6,684 nucleotides of DNA from Coxiellaceae bacterium (GCA_003142435.1 PLMI01000075.1:4523-11206); one strand, 5' to 3'. Positions 1 through 6,684 are shown, counted from the stretch's first letter. Numbers and translations: made by a program. The notes: a model not told the origin generated them from the sequence alone.

Positions 1-2
1 AA

Positions 3-743
3 ATAAGACCGTTAGCTATAGAATTAAACAACTTGTTCATTAAATTGCAGGAAGCTTTTGTTCGCGAAAAGCGGTTTGCATCTGACGCAGCGCACGAGTT
101 AAAAACTCCACTTGCTGCATTAAAAATTCAAGCTCAGGTTGCTCTTAACACAGAAAACATTGAAGAGCTACGTTCTGCATTAAAAAACATCGTTAAAGGC
201 GTCGACAGAAGTACCCACATAATAAACCAGCTATTAACATTAAGCCGCGCTTTACCGGAAGCAAGTATCAAAAAGGAATTAGTTTCTTTGAACAAAGAAG
301 CCTCTATAATCATCGCCGAGTCATTACTTTTTGCGAAACAAAAAAACATTGAAATAGAATTGATTGCTCCAGATAGAATACAATATATCGAAGGAAACCC
401 AATAACTATTGGCGTATTAATAAGAAATCTTGTTGACAACGCTATTAGATACACACCAAACAATGGATTAGTACAAGTCCTTATTGAAGAAAAAGGAAGT
501 AACGTCATATTAAAAGTTGTAGATACTGGCAAAGGAATTCCCGAGCAATTTAGAGAAAAAGTTTTTGACAGATTTTTCAGAGTCCTCGGAACGGAAGAAA
601 CTGGCTGCGGCTTAGGCTTAAGCATTGTCAAACAGATTGCCCAACATCACGATGCAGAAATAAAAGTGTCGACCCCGCCATCTGGCATCGGTTTGGAAAT
701 CGCCGTTATTTTCAAAAAGCCCTCCCTAAAAACATTGTCCTAA
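3..743 (+). CDS. sensor histidine kinase, C-terminal part (QseC/PmrB-like); 5' end outside window
   Basis: The frame is open to the left edge, so the TTG at 33 is only an internal codon and the gene starts upstream. The visible 246 residues are the cytoplasmic core of a class I (EnvZ-type) kinase. A linker leads into the dimerisation/phosphoacceptor helix with H-box FASDAAHELKTPLAAL; the phosphorylated His is residue 31 of the visible part (codon 93-95). The HATPase domain follows, with N-box NLVDNAIRYTP (around residues 141-151), G1 box DTGKGIP (174-180), F-box FDRFFRV and G2 box GCGLGLSIV (201-209). All catalytic boxes are intact, so it should autophosphorylate and pass phosphate to a response regulator. 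The DAAHELKTPLAALKIQAQVA segment resembles QseC/PmrB-type kinases, whose periplasmic sensor, membrane helices and HAMP would lie upstream, as would the usual partner regulator. Signal and regulon cannot be read from this fragment. The kinase identity is secure; the subfamily is tentative. Confidence 0.95.
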   Translation: MRPLAIELNNLFIKLQEAFVREKRFASDAAHELKTPLAALKIQAQVALNTENIEELRSALKNIVKGVDRSTHIINQLLTLSRALPEASIKKELVSLNKEASIIIAESLLFAKQKNIEIELIAPDRIQYIEGNPITIGVLIRNLVDNAIRYTPNNGLVQVLIEEKGSNVILKVVDTGKGIPEQFREKVFDRFFRVLGTEETGCGLGLSIVKQIAQHHDAEIKVSTPPSGIGLEIAVIFKKPSLKTLS

Positions 744-768
744 TTATTCACAAAATCTGTGGATAATT
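742..768. promoter_or_regulatory. inverted pair of DnaA boxes
   Basis: TTATTCACA (744-752) and TGTGGATAA (758-766, the reverse complement of the perfect box TTATCCACA) both match the consensus TTWTNCACA and face each other across five bases. The flanks extend this to an 11-base inverted repeat (742-752 and 758-768) with one mismatch, which would be a G-U pair in RNA. The left arm overlaps the last two bases of the kinase stop codon. Two 9/9 matches this close suggest a real DnaA binding site. It could serve replication initiation, DnaA titration or transcriptional control. No T-run follows the repeat, so it is a poor intrinsic terminator. Confidence 0.5.
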
Positions 769-945
769 CTGTGCGCAACTTTTAATAAAAGGAGCAAAAC
801 CCAATAATGGCGCCCTTAGCAACAAATCGATCACTTTTTATCCGATGCAAAAAATGTTTATTTTTCATAGCGTTGCCTAGAGTAACCGATCTCTTTTCTA
901 GCATGACGATTAACAAACGAAAAATCAATAAGATAGAATTTCACC

Positions 946-954
946 TGTGGAAAA
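946..954 (-). promoter_or_regulatory. third DnaA box match (TTTTCCACA)
   Basis: TGTGGAAAA on the plus strand is the reverse complement of TTTTCCACA, which fits TTWTNCACA. Its context CCTGTGGAAAAC resembles the surroundings of box R1 in E. coli oriC (CCTGTGGATAAC). It has the same orientation relative to the GATC-led 13-mers on its left as R1 does, though it lies about 45 bases from the nearer 13-mer instead of about 13. It sits roughly 95 bases upstream of the nuclease start codon, so it could also be a DnaA control site for that gene. Confidence 0.35.
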
Positions 955-1036
955 CTTGGTTTAATATGTATTAAAATCTTATCTAAATTCACCTCAAAAT
1001 GATTTTATTTTGGCTTTGCTAGTCCGACAAAAACAT

Positions 1037-1041
1037 AAAGG
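1037..1041 (+). promoter_or_regulatory. ribosome binding site deciding the nuclease start
   Basis: AAAGG ends seven bases before the ATG at 1049, a normal Shine-Dalgarno distance. The same frame extends up to a TTG at 1010, but no comparable site precedes that codon and the added 13 residues look unlike protein family sequence. The ATG at 1049 is therefore preferred. Confidence 0.6.
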
Positions 1042-1048
1042 TCATAAA

Positions 1049-3478
1049 ATGAATTCGCTAGAAAAAATATTTCTTAGTTTGGATGAAAGGACTTTAATTT
1101 TGACCCCTAACCGGCGTCTCACCAATTATCTTATATCTCAATTTGACATTTCACATGCCAATAGAAACGAAAAAGCATGGTTTGCAAACAAAATTTTTCC
1201 ATTTGCCAATTGGCTTGAAACATTATGGAATAATTCAATTAGTGAAAAAATTTTATTGAATGAAAATCAGGAATCCCTTCTCTGGGAGCAAATAATATCG
1301 GATCATCATAACGAATTTACAAATTCAAAACAAAAATTAGCCTTTTGCGTAAAGCAAGCTTTTGACACCATACACCTTTGGGATTTAACGCTTGATAATT
1401 TTATAAAACATGTAAATGACAACCACATAACATCTCTTGAAATACGGAGTTTTATAAAATGGGCTAAAGTATTTCAAAAAATTTTATTAGAAAATAAGTT
1501 TTTGATTAATAGTACTTTACCAAAAACTTTGTGCAGTATTTTTGAAAATAATAATCACCTGTTTTCAGCAACTAATAAAATACTAATGGTTGGTTTTGAA
1601 ATGAATTTTTTGCCGCCTGCTTACAATAAATTATTAAATATTATTCAATCCTTTGACTGCAAAATTTTATCAAGCAATTGCAGCACTCAAGCAAGCACGC
1701 AATCATCACTGGCATTCCAAACGCAAAAAGACGAGATTATAACGATGATGCGGTGGGCAAAAGGAATACTTGAAGCAAATCCGCAAGCCAATATCGGCTG
1801 CATTGTTCCGGATCTTACACTCCAACGTTATCAAATTGAGCGGCTCGGTGTTGAAGTTTTCGATTCTGCATTCTTTCTGCGGGATCCTAGAAAAATAAAC
1901 AATCTGCCATTTAATATCAGCATAGGCAAAAAACTAGCTGAATATCCTATAATTAAACATGCGTTGCATTTGCTGGAATCAAATCATGACCATACAAATG
2001 TGGCTGCCGGATGTCAGAAATTTTCACGCTGGAAAAATACTTTTATATCTATTTTACAAGCGTCTAATTGGCCTCCTGAAAATGAACTTACTAGTTTAGA
2101 ATATCAATGCGTACATCGCTTTTATAAACTTTTAGATGAATTTGCTGCATTAGATTTAGTTTTAAAAAATGTGATTTACTCAGTTGCAATAACAAGGCTG
2201 CAAAGTTTAGCATTTCGTACCATTTTTCAACCAAAATCTGAACCCAAACAAATAAATATTTTAGGTTTATTAGAAGCTCAAGGCATGAATTTCGATTATT
2301 TATGGGTCGCAGGAATGCATAATGAGAATTTTCCCTCTGCACCAAAATTAAACCCGTTTATACCGATCGGATTACAAAAAAAGCTCAGTATGCCGCACTC
2401 TTCGGCAATAAAAGAATTTGAATTTGCTGCATCATTGTTCACGCATCTTAAACAAAGTGCTACTAATGTAATATTCAGCTACACTAAACAAGCTGATGAT
2501 TGCAATCTCTTGCCCAGTCCATTAATAAAAGACATTCCTTCAATTAGTATTTCAGATTTAAAGCTTGCTGAGTTTTCTGAGGCAAAAAAAACAATTTACC
2601 AATCAAAAAACTTGCGGGAATTTCATGATTATGAAGCTCCAAGTGTCTCAACTCTCGAGGCTGAGAACTTGAGCGGGCGTGCAGATATTTTAAAGTATCA
2701 AGCAGAGTGCCCATTTCGAGCATTTGCCACGTTTCGCCTAAAAGCAAAACCGAAAATAGATAGCAGCAAATTCATTCGCGGATTAGTAGTTCATAAAGCA
2801 TTAGAATTACTTTGGCAAGAATTAAAAGACCAAAGATCTTTACTCGCTTTAGCTGATGACGACTTAGGAAAGCTGATCTCTTTAGCTATAGATCAGGCAA
2901 TGTTAAAAATCACAAAAGAAAAAAAATACAATTTTGGTGAAAATTTCCACAAAGCAGAAAAAAAATGTTTAGAAAAATTGATTTTTGATTGGCTTTCATT
3001 CGAGAAAAATAGGCATAATTTTGAGGTTATTGCAACGGAAAAACAAATAACAACTCATTTGGGGAAATTAAAATTAAATCTTCGTGCCGATCGAATCGAT
3101 AAAGAACAAGGCCAAAGCCTGGTCGTCATCGATTATAAAACTGGGAAAAAGCAGCCTAAAATTGACAATTGGTTTGGAGACCGGCCGGAAGAACCGCAGT
3201 TGCCACTTTACTGTTTAACTTCTGGCGAAAAAATTGAAGGTATCATGTTTGCTGCGGTAAATACTAAAGATAAGAAAAAACTAAAAGGAAAAACAAAAAG
3301 TGAAAATCCTGAAGAATGGCAGCAAATGTTAAACGAATGGCAAACAAATTTAACCAAGCTTGCCATGGATTTTTATGAAGGAAATGCCAAAATTAATCCT
3401 AAAAATGAAAAAGAAACTTGCAAGTTTTGTGACTTGGCAATTTTGTGCAGAACAAATAAAACAATTCAAAAAAAATAA
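1049..3478 (+). CDS. AddB/RecB-like PD-(D/E)XK nuclease, probable DNA repair protein with Fe-S signature
   Basis: The product is 809 residues from the ATG at 1049. The N-terminal two thirds follow the degenerate UvrD-like fold of AddB relatives. It opens with LILTPNRRLTNYL, where true helicases carry a Walker A loop; no GxGKT/S is present, so ATP-driven unwinding is unlikely. Residues ~402-428 (ILGLLEAQGMNFDYLWVAGM and following) match the conserved block equivalent to helicase motif V. The C-terminal third is a RecB-family nuclease: RGLVVH with His582, LRADRID with Asp681, DYKTGK with Asp695 and Lys697, and the QLPLY motif (Gln717, Tyr721). Four cysteines frame this domain as in AddB: Cys554 (CPFRAFA) and Cys791, Cys794, Cys800 (CKFCDLAILC), the expected ligands of a 4Fe-4S cluster. 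The catalytic set is complete, so it should cut DNA, probably in double-strand break processing. Length fits the roughly 900-residue 'probable DNA repair protein' family related to AddB. No AddA-type helicase gene lies beside it here. Family assignment is strong; substrate and partner are inferred. Confidence 0.9.
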   Translation: MNSLEKIFLSLDERTLILTPNRRLTNYLISQFDISHANRNEKAWFANKIFPFANWLETLWNNSISEKILLNENQESLLWEQIISDHHNEFTNSKQKLAFCVKQAFDTIHLWDLTLDNFIKHVNDNHITSLEIRSFIKWAKVFQKILLENKFLINSTLPKTLCSIFENNNHLFSATNKILMVGFEMNFLPPAYNKLLNIIQSFDCKILSSNCSTQASTQSSLAFQTQKDEIITMMRWAKGILEANPQANIGCIVPDLTLQRYQIERLGVEVFDSAFFLRDPRKINNLPFNISIGKKLAEYPIIKHALHLLESNHDHTNVAAGCQKFSRWKNTFISILQASNWPPENELTSLEYQCVHRFYKLLDEFAALDLVLKNVIYSVAITRLQSLAFRTIFQPKSEPKQINILGLLEAQGMNFDYLWVAGMHNENFPSAPKLNPFIPIGLQKKLSMPHSSAIKEFEFAASLFTHLKQSATNVIFSYTKQADDCNLLPSPLIKDIPSISISDLKLAEFSEAKKTIYQSKNLREFHDYEAPSVSTLEAENLSGRADILKYQAECPFRAFATFRLKAKPKIDSSKFIRGLVVHKALELLWQELKDQRSLLALADDDLGKLISLAIDQAMLKITKEKKYNFGENFHKAEKKCLEKLIFDWLSFEKNRHNFEVIATEKQITTHLGKLKLNLRADRIDKEQGQSLVVIDYKTGKKQPKIDNWFGDRPEEPQLPLYCLTSGEKIEGIMFAAVNTKDKKKLKGKTKSENPEEWQQMLNEWQTNLTKLAMDFYEGNAKINPKNEKETCKFCDLAILCRTNKTIQKK

Positions 3479-3499
3479 ATTGCCTGCTTACAAGAATTG

Positions 3500-3811
3500 T
3501 TATTTCTTTTCTTCTTCTGTTTTTTCTTTTCCGGCTTCAGGCTTTGTAGCTGCAACTGTTGTACCTTGTTGCGCGGATGGTTTTTTCAAAAATGGCAGAC
3601 ACTCTTGATACAGAGAACCCAGCATAGTCTCAAGTTTTGCAATTTCTGTGCCTAGTGATTGATGAGCCTCAATAATCGCTTTAACTATTTTACTAAGCTC
3701 AGATAATCTATAACCAACTGGATCATCCTTCGAAGTTTCAGGAATTGATGTTGTGGAAATCATAGATTTTACGTTTTCCACTATTTTTGAAAAATCTGGC
3801 ATTTTGGCCAT
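3500..3811 (-). CDS. small helical protein of unknown function with charged tail (103 aa)
   Basis: I do not recognise a family. The gene begins at an ATG (3811-3809) with a strong Shine-Dalgarno AGGAGGG (3816-3822) four bases upstream, which supports translation. No signal peptide or membrane segment is apparent, so it is probably cytoplasmic. Residues 5-19 and ~30-77 look strongly helical, with a DPVGYRLSEL turn and heptad-like spacing of hydrophobics in the second helix (LSELSKIVKAIIEAHQSLG), suggesting a coiled coil or helical bundle. One Cys is present (71). The last ~26 residues are Pro/Ala/Thr-rich, then Lys/Glu-rich (ending EKTEEEKK), and are probably disordered. It lies 59 bases downstream of ileS on the same strand, with no hairpin between, so it may be partly co-transcribed. 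A phasin-like or scaffolding role is conceivable from shape alone; that is speculation. Real gene: likely; function: unknown. Confidence 0.75.
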   Translation of the reverse strand: MAKMPDFSKIVENVKSMISTTSIPETSKDDPVGYRLSELSKIVKAIIEAHQSLGTEIAKLETMLGSLYQECLPFLKKPSAQQGTTVAATKPEAGKEKTEEEKK

Positions 3812-3815
3812 AATA

Positions 3816-3822
3816 CCCTCCT
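3816..3822 (-). promoter_or_regulatory. strong Shine-Dalgarno of the 103-aa gene
   Basis: On the minus strand the sequence reads AGGAGGG followed by TATT and the ATG. This is the best ribosome binding site in the window and predicts translation of the small gene independent of ileS. It also favours the first ATG over the in-frame ATG three codons later. Confidence 0.7.
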
Positions 3823-3870
3823 TGTTTTTAAATGAATTTAATTTCTAATATTTTATAACTATCTTTTCTT

Positions 3871-6684
3871 TTATGCAAAAAATCGTTCCTCTCCTTTCCC
3901 CTCAAGATTGGAAACGCAACGGCTGCACAGGTCCTGATAACTAGTATTTTTACCAACATCATCGCGATGCTGCCAGCAACGAGCGCATTTAGGTCTAGCA
4001 GATTTTCCAACCTTGACCCGAATATTGTCATTAAAAGACAGAGCGTCTTCTGGCGCCTGATCAGCTGCCAAAACTTTAAAATCTGAAGTAATGAAAATAA
4101 ACCGCAATTCATTTTCCGCACCAGCATGAGGTGAGAATTTGTTTAAAATTGTTAAATATTTTTTGTCACTGCAATAAACTATAACTTCGGCGTCGAGGTT
4201 AGAACCTATGGTTTTTTCTGCCCGCAGTTTTTCCAACTCACGGTAAACAAAGCTGCGCAAGCTTTGCACAAATTCAAATTCATCTTCTGAAATATCTGAT
4301 GTTAATGTAAATTGCTCATATTTATTTGCTAGAAATACAGATTCCACACGATTGTTTTTAAATTGTTTGCGCATCTCTTGCCAAATTTCTTCAGCTGTAA
4401 AGCTCAAAACCGGAGATATTACACGAACAAGCATTTCTAAAATATGAAACATCGCCGTTTGTGCAGAACGCCTTCCTTCACTTGATTCTTTCATGGTGTA
4501 TAAACGATCTTTGATAATATCCAAATAAAAATTACTCATGAAAGTTGCAACAAATAAGCGCAGATTATTATAAATACTAAAAAAATGGTATTCGTTATAA
4601 TGATCGACATTCAGCAAAGACTGCGCCTTAATTAAAACCCATTTATCTAATGACAGTAATTTTTCTGCCGGAAGCAAATCTTTTCGTGGATCAAAATCAC
4701 ACAAATTACCCAGCAAATATCTTGCAGTGTTTCGTAACATTCGGTACACATCAGCAACGCCTTTTAAAATTTCATCAGAAAATGCAGTATCATCAAAATA
4801 GTAAATAGATATAGTCCATAAGCGTAAAATATCAGCCCCATAAGTATTGATGATCTTTTGTGGATCAACAACATTACCTAAAGATTTAGACATTTTGTGC
4901 CCATTGGCGTCGACCGTGTGACCATGAGTCAATACTGCCTTGTAAGATGCATGCCCCTCCATTGCAACTGAAGTCAGCAATGAAGATTGATACCAACCGC
5001 GATATTGATCATGTGCTTCTAAATATAAATCTGCCTGAACTCCCTCCCCTAATACGCAAAATTGGCTTACTCCGGAATCAAACCAAACATCCAAAGTATC
5101 CATTACTTTTTCGTAATCGGAAGGGGGATATTTGGCGACATCTTGTGTATTGTCTTTTAAAAAATCTTCTGTTTTTAAATTATGCCAAAAAATTATTCCC
5201 TCTTTATCAAAATTATCGGCTACGATTCCCATTAAATGCTGCCATTCAGGATGAATCTCACCCGTTTTTTTGTGAATGAATAATGCCATTGGCACTAACC
5301 AGGTTCGCTGTCGCGATACACACCAATCAGCACGGTTTTCCACCATTTTTTTAATACGTTCTTTGCCATATTCCGGCAGCCAAACAATTTTTTCTATAGC
5401 AGCTTCTGCATTTTCCCGCAGAGTTTTATTGCTATTTTTATCTTTTTTATCAAGATTTATAAACCACTGTGAAGTTGCGCGAAATATGAGAGGGATTTTA
5501 TGTCGCCAGCAATGAGGGTAGCTATGTTGCAGCTCCTCAGCATGAATCAAATTACCATGTTTTCGTAAAACTTCTATAATTGCCTCGTTAGCTTTTAAAA
5601 CAAAAACTCCGGCAAATTCAGGAAATTCCCGCGTAAAAAAAGTACCTTCTAAAAATGCGCCATTTGGGCCAACTGGATTTTCACCAAGCAAATTAAATTT
5701 GCGCTTATATTTCATTGCTACATTAAAATCATCTTTGCCGTGAACTGGTGCTGTATGAACTGCGCCAGTACCGGCATCCATCGTAACGTGGTCGCCTAAA
5801 ACTATTGGCACTTGTTTTTGCAAAAACGGATGCTGCAAAAGACATTTTTGCTGTAAATTTTTCACATCTTCCAAATCACGGCCAAAACACTTTAAAATAA
5901 TTTTATAATCCGTAACGCCATAACGCGCAAGGCAGCTTGCTAAAAGAGGCTCAGCGATTAACAGAGGCTCTCTAAATTGGTTACAATCTACCAGCACATA
6001 TTCGATAGTAGGGTTCAAAGCCACAGCTTCATTGGCGGGCAGCGTCCAGGGAGTTGTAGTCCAAATAACAACACTCGCCTCTTTTACTTTGTCACAAAAA
6101 ATCGCGGGCATTGTTTCTTTAACAAAGCGAAAACGTACGTCTACTGCAGGCGAAACTTTGTCTTTATATTCAACTTCAGCTTCCGCCAAAGCAGAACCGC
6201 AAGCAACGCACCAATGAACTGGTTTAAATCCTTTTTCGAGATATCCATTAGCGATAATTCTTGAAAGAGCGCGCACGATATTGGCTTCATAACTGAAGTT
6301 CATGGTTTTGTACGGATGTTCCCAATCCGCCAGAATTCCCAGGCGTATCATCGCACTCTTTTGAATTTGTATCTGACTTTCAGCATATTCCCGGCATTTG
6401 GTAATAAACTCTTCTTTGGAAATTTTAACTCCGGCTTTGCCATATTTTTTTTCAACCTCAAGTTCAATTGGTAAGCCATGGCAATCCCAACCAGGAATGT
6501 AGGGCACATTGAACCCAGATAAAATTTTTGATTTCACAACTACATCTTTGAGAATTTTATTCAGTGCATGCCCTAAGTGTATTGGGCCATTAGCGTAAGG
6601 CGGACCATCATGAAAAACAAATTTGGGTTTACTTTTATTTTTCTCGCAAAGCTTTTGATATAAATTGATTTCTTCCCAAAATTT
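3871..6684 (-). CDS. ileS: isoleucyl-tRNA synthetase; 5' end outside window
   Basis: This enzyme charges tRNA-Ile with isoleucine in the cytoplasm. The frame is open to the right edge: 937 residues are visible and about 30 N-terminal ones are missing by comparison with E. coli IleRS. The visible part begins KFWEEINLYQ. The order of domains is typical of class Ia. HLGH, the HIGH signature, is at visible residues 36-39 (6568-6579), followed by PGWDCHGLPIE. The CP1 editing domain carries WTTTPWTLPAN and GTGAVHTAP. DVWFDSG comes next, the Ile-AMP-binding Glu556 lies in YLEAHDQYRGW, and KMSKS is at 597-601 (4882-4896). An anticodon-binding helical domain follows. The C-terminal zinc site is CARC...CSRC (Cys900, 903, 920, 923), close to the spacing in E. 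coli, and the protein ends ...GEERFFA. Several conserved residues are changed: APGHG to APVHG, RTWGVP to RTWLVP, LEGSDQ to LEAHDQ, and HGFTVDG to HGHTVDA. Essential signatures are intact, so it should be functional. It is the bacterial type, not the eukaryote-like mupirocin-resistant type. Confidence 0.97.
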   Translation of the reverse strand, partial: KFWEEINLYQKLCEKNKSKPKFVFHDGPPYANGPIHLGHALNKILKDVVVKSKILSGFNVPYIPGWDCHGLPIELEVEKKYGKAGVKISKEEFITKCREYAESQIQIQKSAMIRLGILADWEHPYKTMNFSYEANIVRALSRIIANGYLEKGFKPVHWCVACGSALAEAEVEYKDKVSPAVDVRFRFVKETMPAIFCDKVKEASVVIWTTTPWTLPANEAVALNPTIEYVLVDCNQFREPLLIAEPLLASCLARYGVTDYKIILKCFGRDLEDVKNLQQKCLLQHPFLQKQVPIVLGDHVTMDAGTGAVHTAPVHGKDDFNVAMKYKRKFNLLGENPVGPNGAFLEGTFFTREFPEFAGVFVLKANEAIIEVLRKHGNLIHAEELQHSYPHCWRHKIPLIFRATSQWFINLDKKDKNSNKTLRENAEAAIEKIVWLPEYGKERIKKMVENRADWCVSRQRTWLVPMALFIHKKTGEIHPEWQHLMGIVADNFDKEGIIFWHNLKTEDFLKDNTQDVAKYPPSDYEKVMDTLDVWFDSGVSQFCVLGEGVQADLYLEAHDQYRGWYQSSLLTSVAMEGHASYKAVLTHGHTVDANGHKMSKSLGNVVDPQKIINTYGADILRLWTISIYYFDDTAFSDEILKGVADVYRMLRNTARYLLGNLCDFDPRKDLLPAEKLLSLDKWVLIKAQSLLNVDHYNEYHFFSIYNNLRLFVATFMSNFYLDIIKDRLYTMKESSEGRRSAQTAMFHILEMLVRVISPVLSFTAEEIWQEMRKQFKNNRVESVFLANKYEQFTLTSDISEDEFEFVQSLRSFVYRELEKLRAEKTIGSNLDAEVIVYCSDKKYLTILNKFSPHAGAENELRFIFITSDFKVLAADQAPEDALSFNDNIRVKVGKSARPKCARCWQHRDDVGKNTSYQDLCSRCVSNLEGKGEERFFA

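Larger units (their letters stand above)
744..1048. other. 305-base intergenic spacer with oriC-like motifs
   Basis: This gap between two co-oriented genes is long for the window. It holds three DnaA-box matches, two GATC-led T-rich 13-mers (GATCACTTTTTAT at 829-841 and GATCTCTTTTCTA at 888-900, each about 9 of 11 specified positions of the E. coli motif GATCTNTTNTTTT), and one near-match to the IHF site (923-935, one mismatch). An AT-rich stretch runs from about 956 to 1012. A 55-codon open frame (807-974) also lies here but lacks convincing support. No tRNA or clear promoter was recognised; a TAAAAT at 972-977 resembles a -10 element but has no matching -35. The spacer probably contains the promoter of the nuclease gene, and could be a replication origin or DnaA-regulated region. 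Confidence 0.35.

Noticed and set aside
33..35. TTG as the start codon of the kinase
   Set aside because: The frame continues upstream to the left edge, and those residues (RPLAIELNN) fit the usual linker before the kinase core; the true start is outside.
134..631. minus-strand open frame opposite the kinase
   Set aside because: It lies wholly antisense to a gene with intact conserved motifs and shows no family features; a shadow frame.
742..768. intrinsic terminator of the kinase gene
   Set aside because: The inverted repeat is AT-rich and is followed by CTGTGCGCAAC, not a T-run. A DnaA-box pair explains it better.
995..1012. CAAAAT / ATTTTG inverted repeat upstream of the nuclease gene
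   Set aside because: Six A/T-dominated pairs in AT-rich DNA are expected by chance; too weak to call an operator.
4947..5515. plus-strand open frames opposite ileS
   Set aside because: They are antisense to well-conserved IleRS sequence and have no recognisable domains.
6535..6537. GTG as the start codon of ileS
   Set aside because: The frame stays open to the right edge and upstream codons encode the essential HLGH motif and FVFHDGPPYANG, so this GTG is internal.

Overview
The window is AT-rich bacterial DNA, most likely from a gammaproteobacterium. The support is a QseC/PmrB-like sensor kinase, a bacterial-type IleRS with the C-terminal zinc site, and an AddB-like nuclease of the 'probable DNA repair protein' type known from beta- and gammaproteobacteria. 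The low GC and several substitutions in normally invariant IleRS motifs fit a fast-evolving, possibly host-associated lineage (Legionellales-like is a guess). No mobile element, CRISPR array, rRNA or tRNA was seen.

Layout. Bases 1-743 (+) hold the C-terminal 246 residues of a sensor histidine kinase that begins outside the window. Bases 744-1048 are non-coding and carry three consensus DnaA boxes (two as an inverted pair touching the kinase stop codon) and two GATC-led T-rich 13-mers, an arrangement that recalls a replication origin or a DnaA-controlled region. Bases 1049-3478 (+) encode an 809-residue AddB/RecB-like PD-(D/E)XK nuclease with a four-cysteine iron-sulfur signature. After a 21-base convergent gap, the minus strand carries a 103-residue helical protein of unknown function (3500-3811). 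Upstream of it on the same strand is ileS (3871-6684), whose first ~30 codons lie beyond the right edge.

How the genes relate. The left half (signal transduction, then DNA repair) and the right half (ileS plus a small co-oriented gene) are two separate, converging units. The small gene occupies the place where lspA often follows ileS, and has its own strong ribosome binding site. No complete new multi-gene system is visible. The points most worth checking are the oriC-like spacer, the cluster of altered IleRS active-site and editing residues, and the nuclease without a visible helicase partner.
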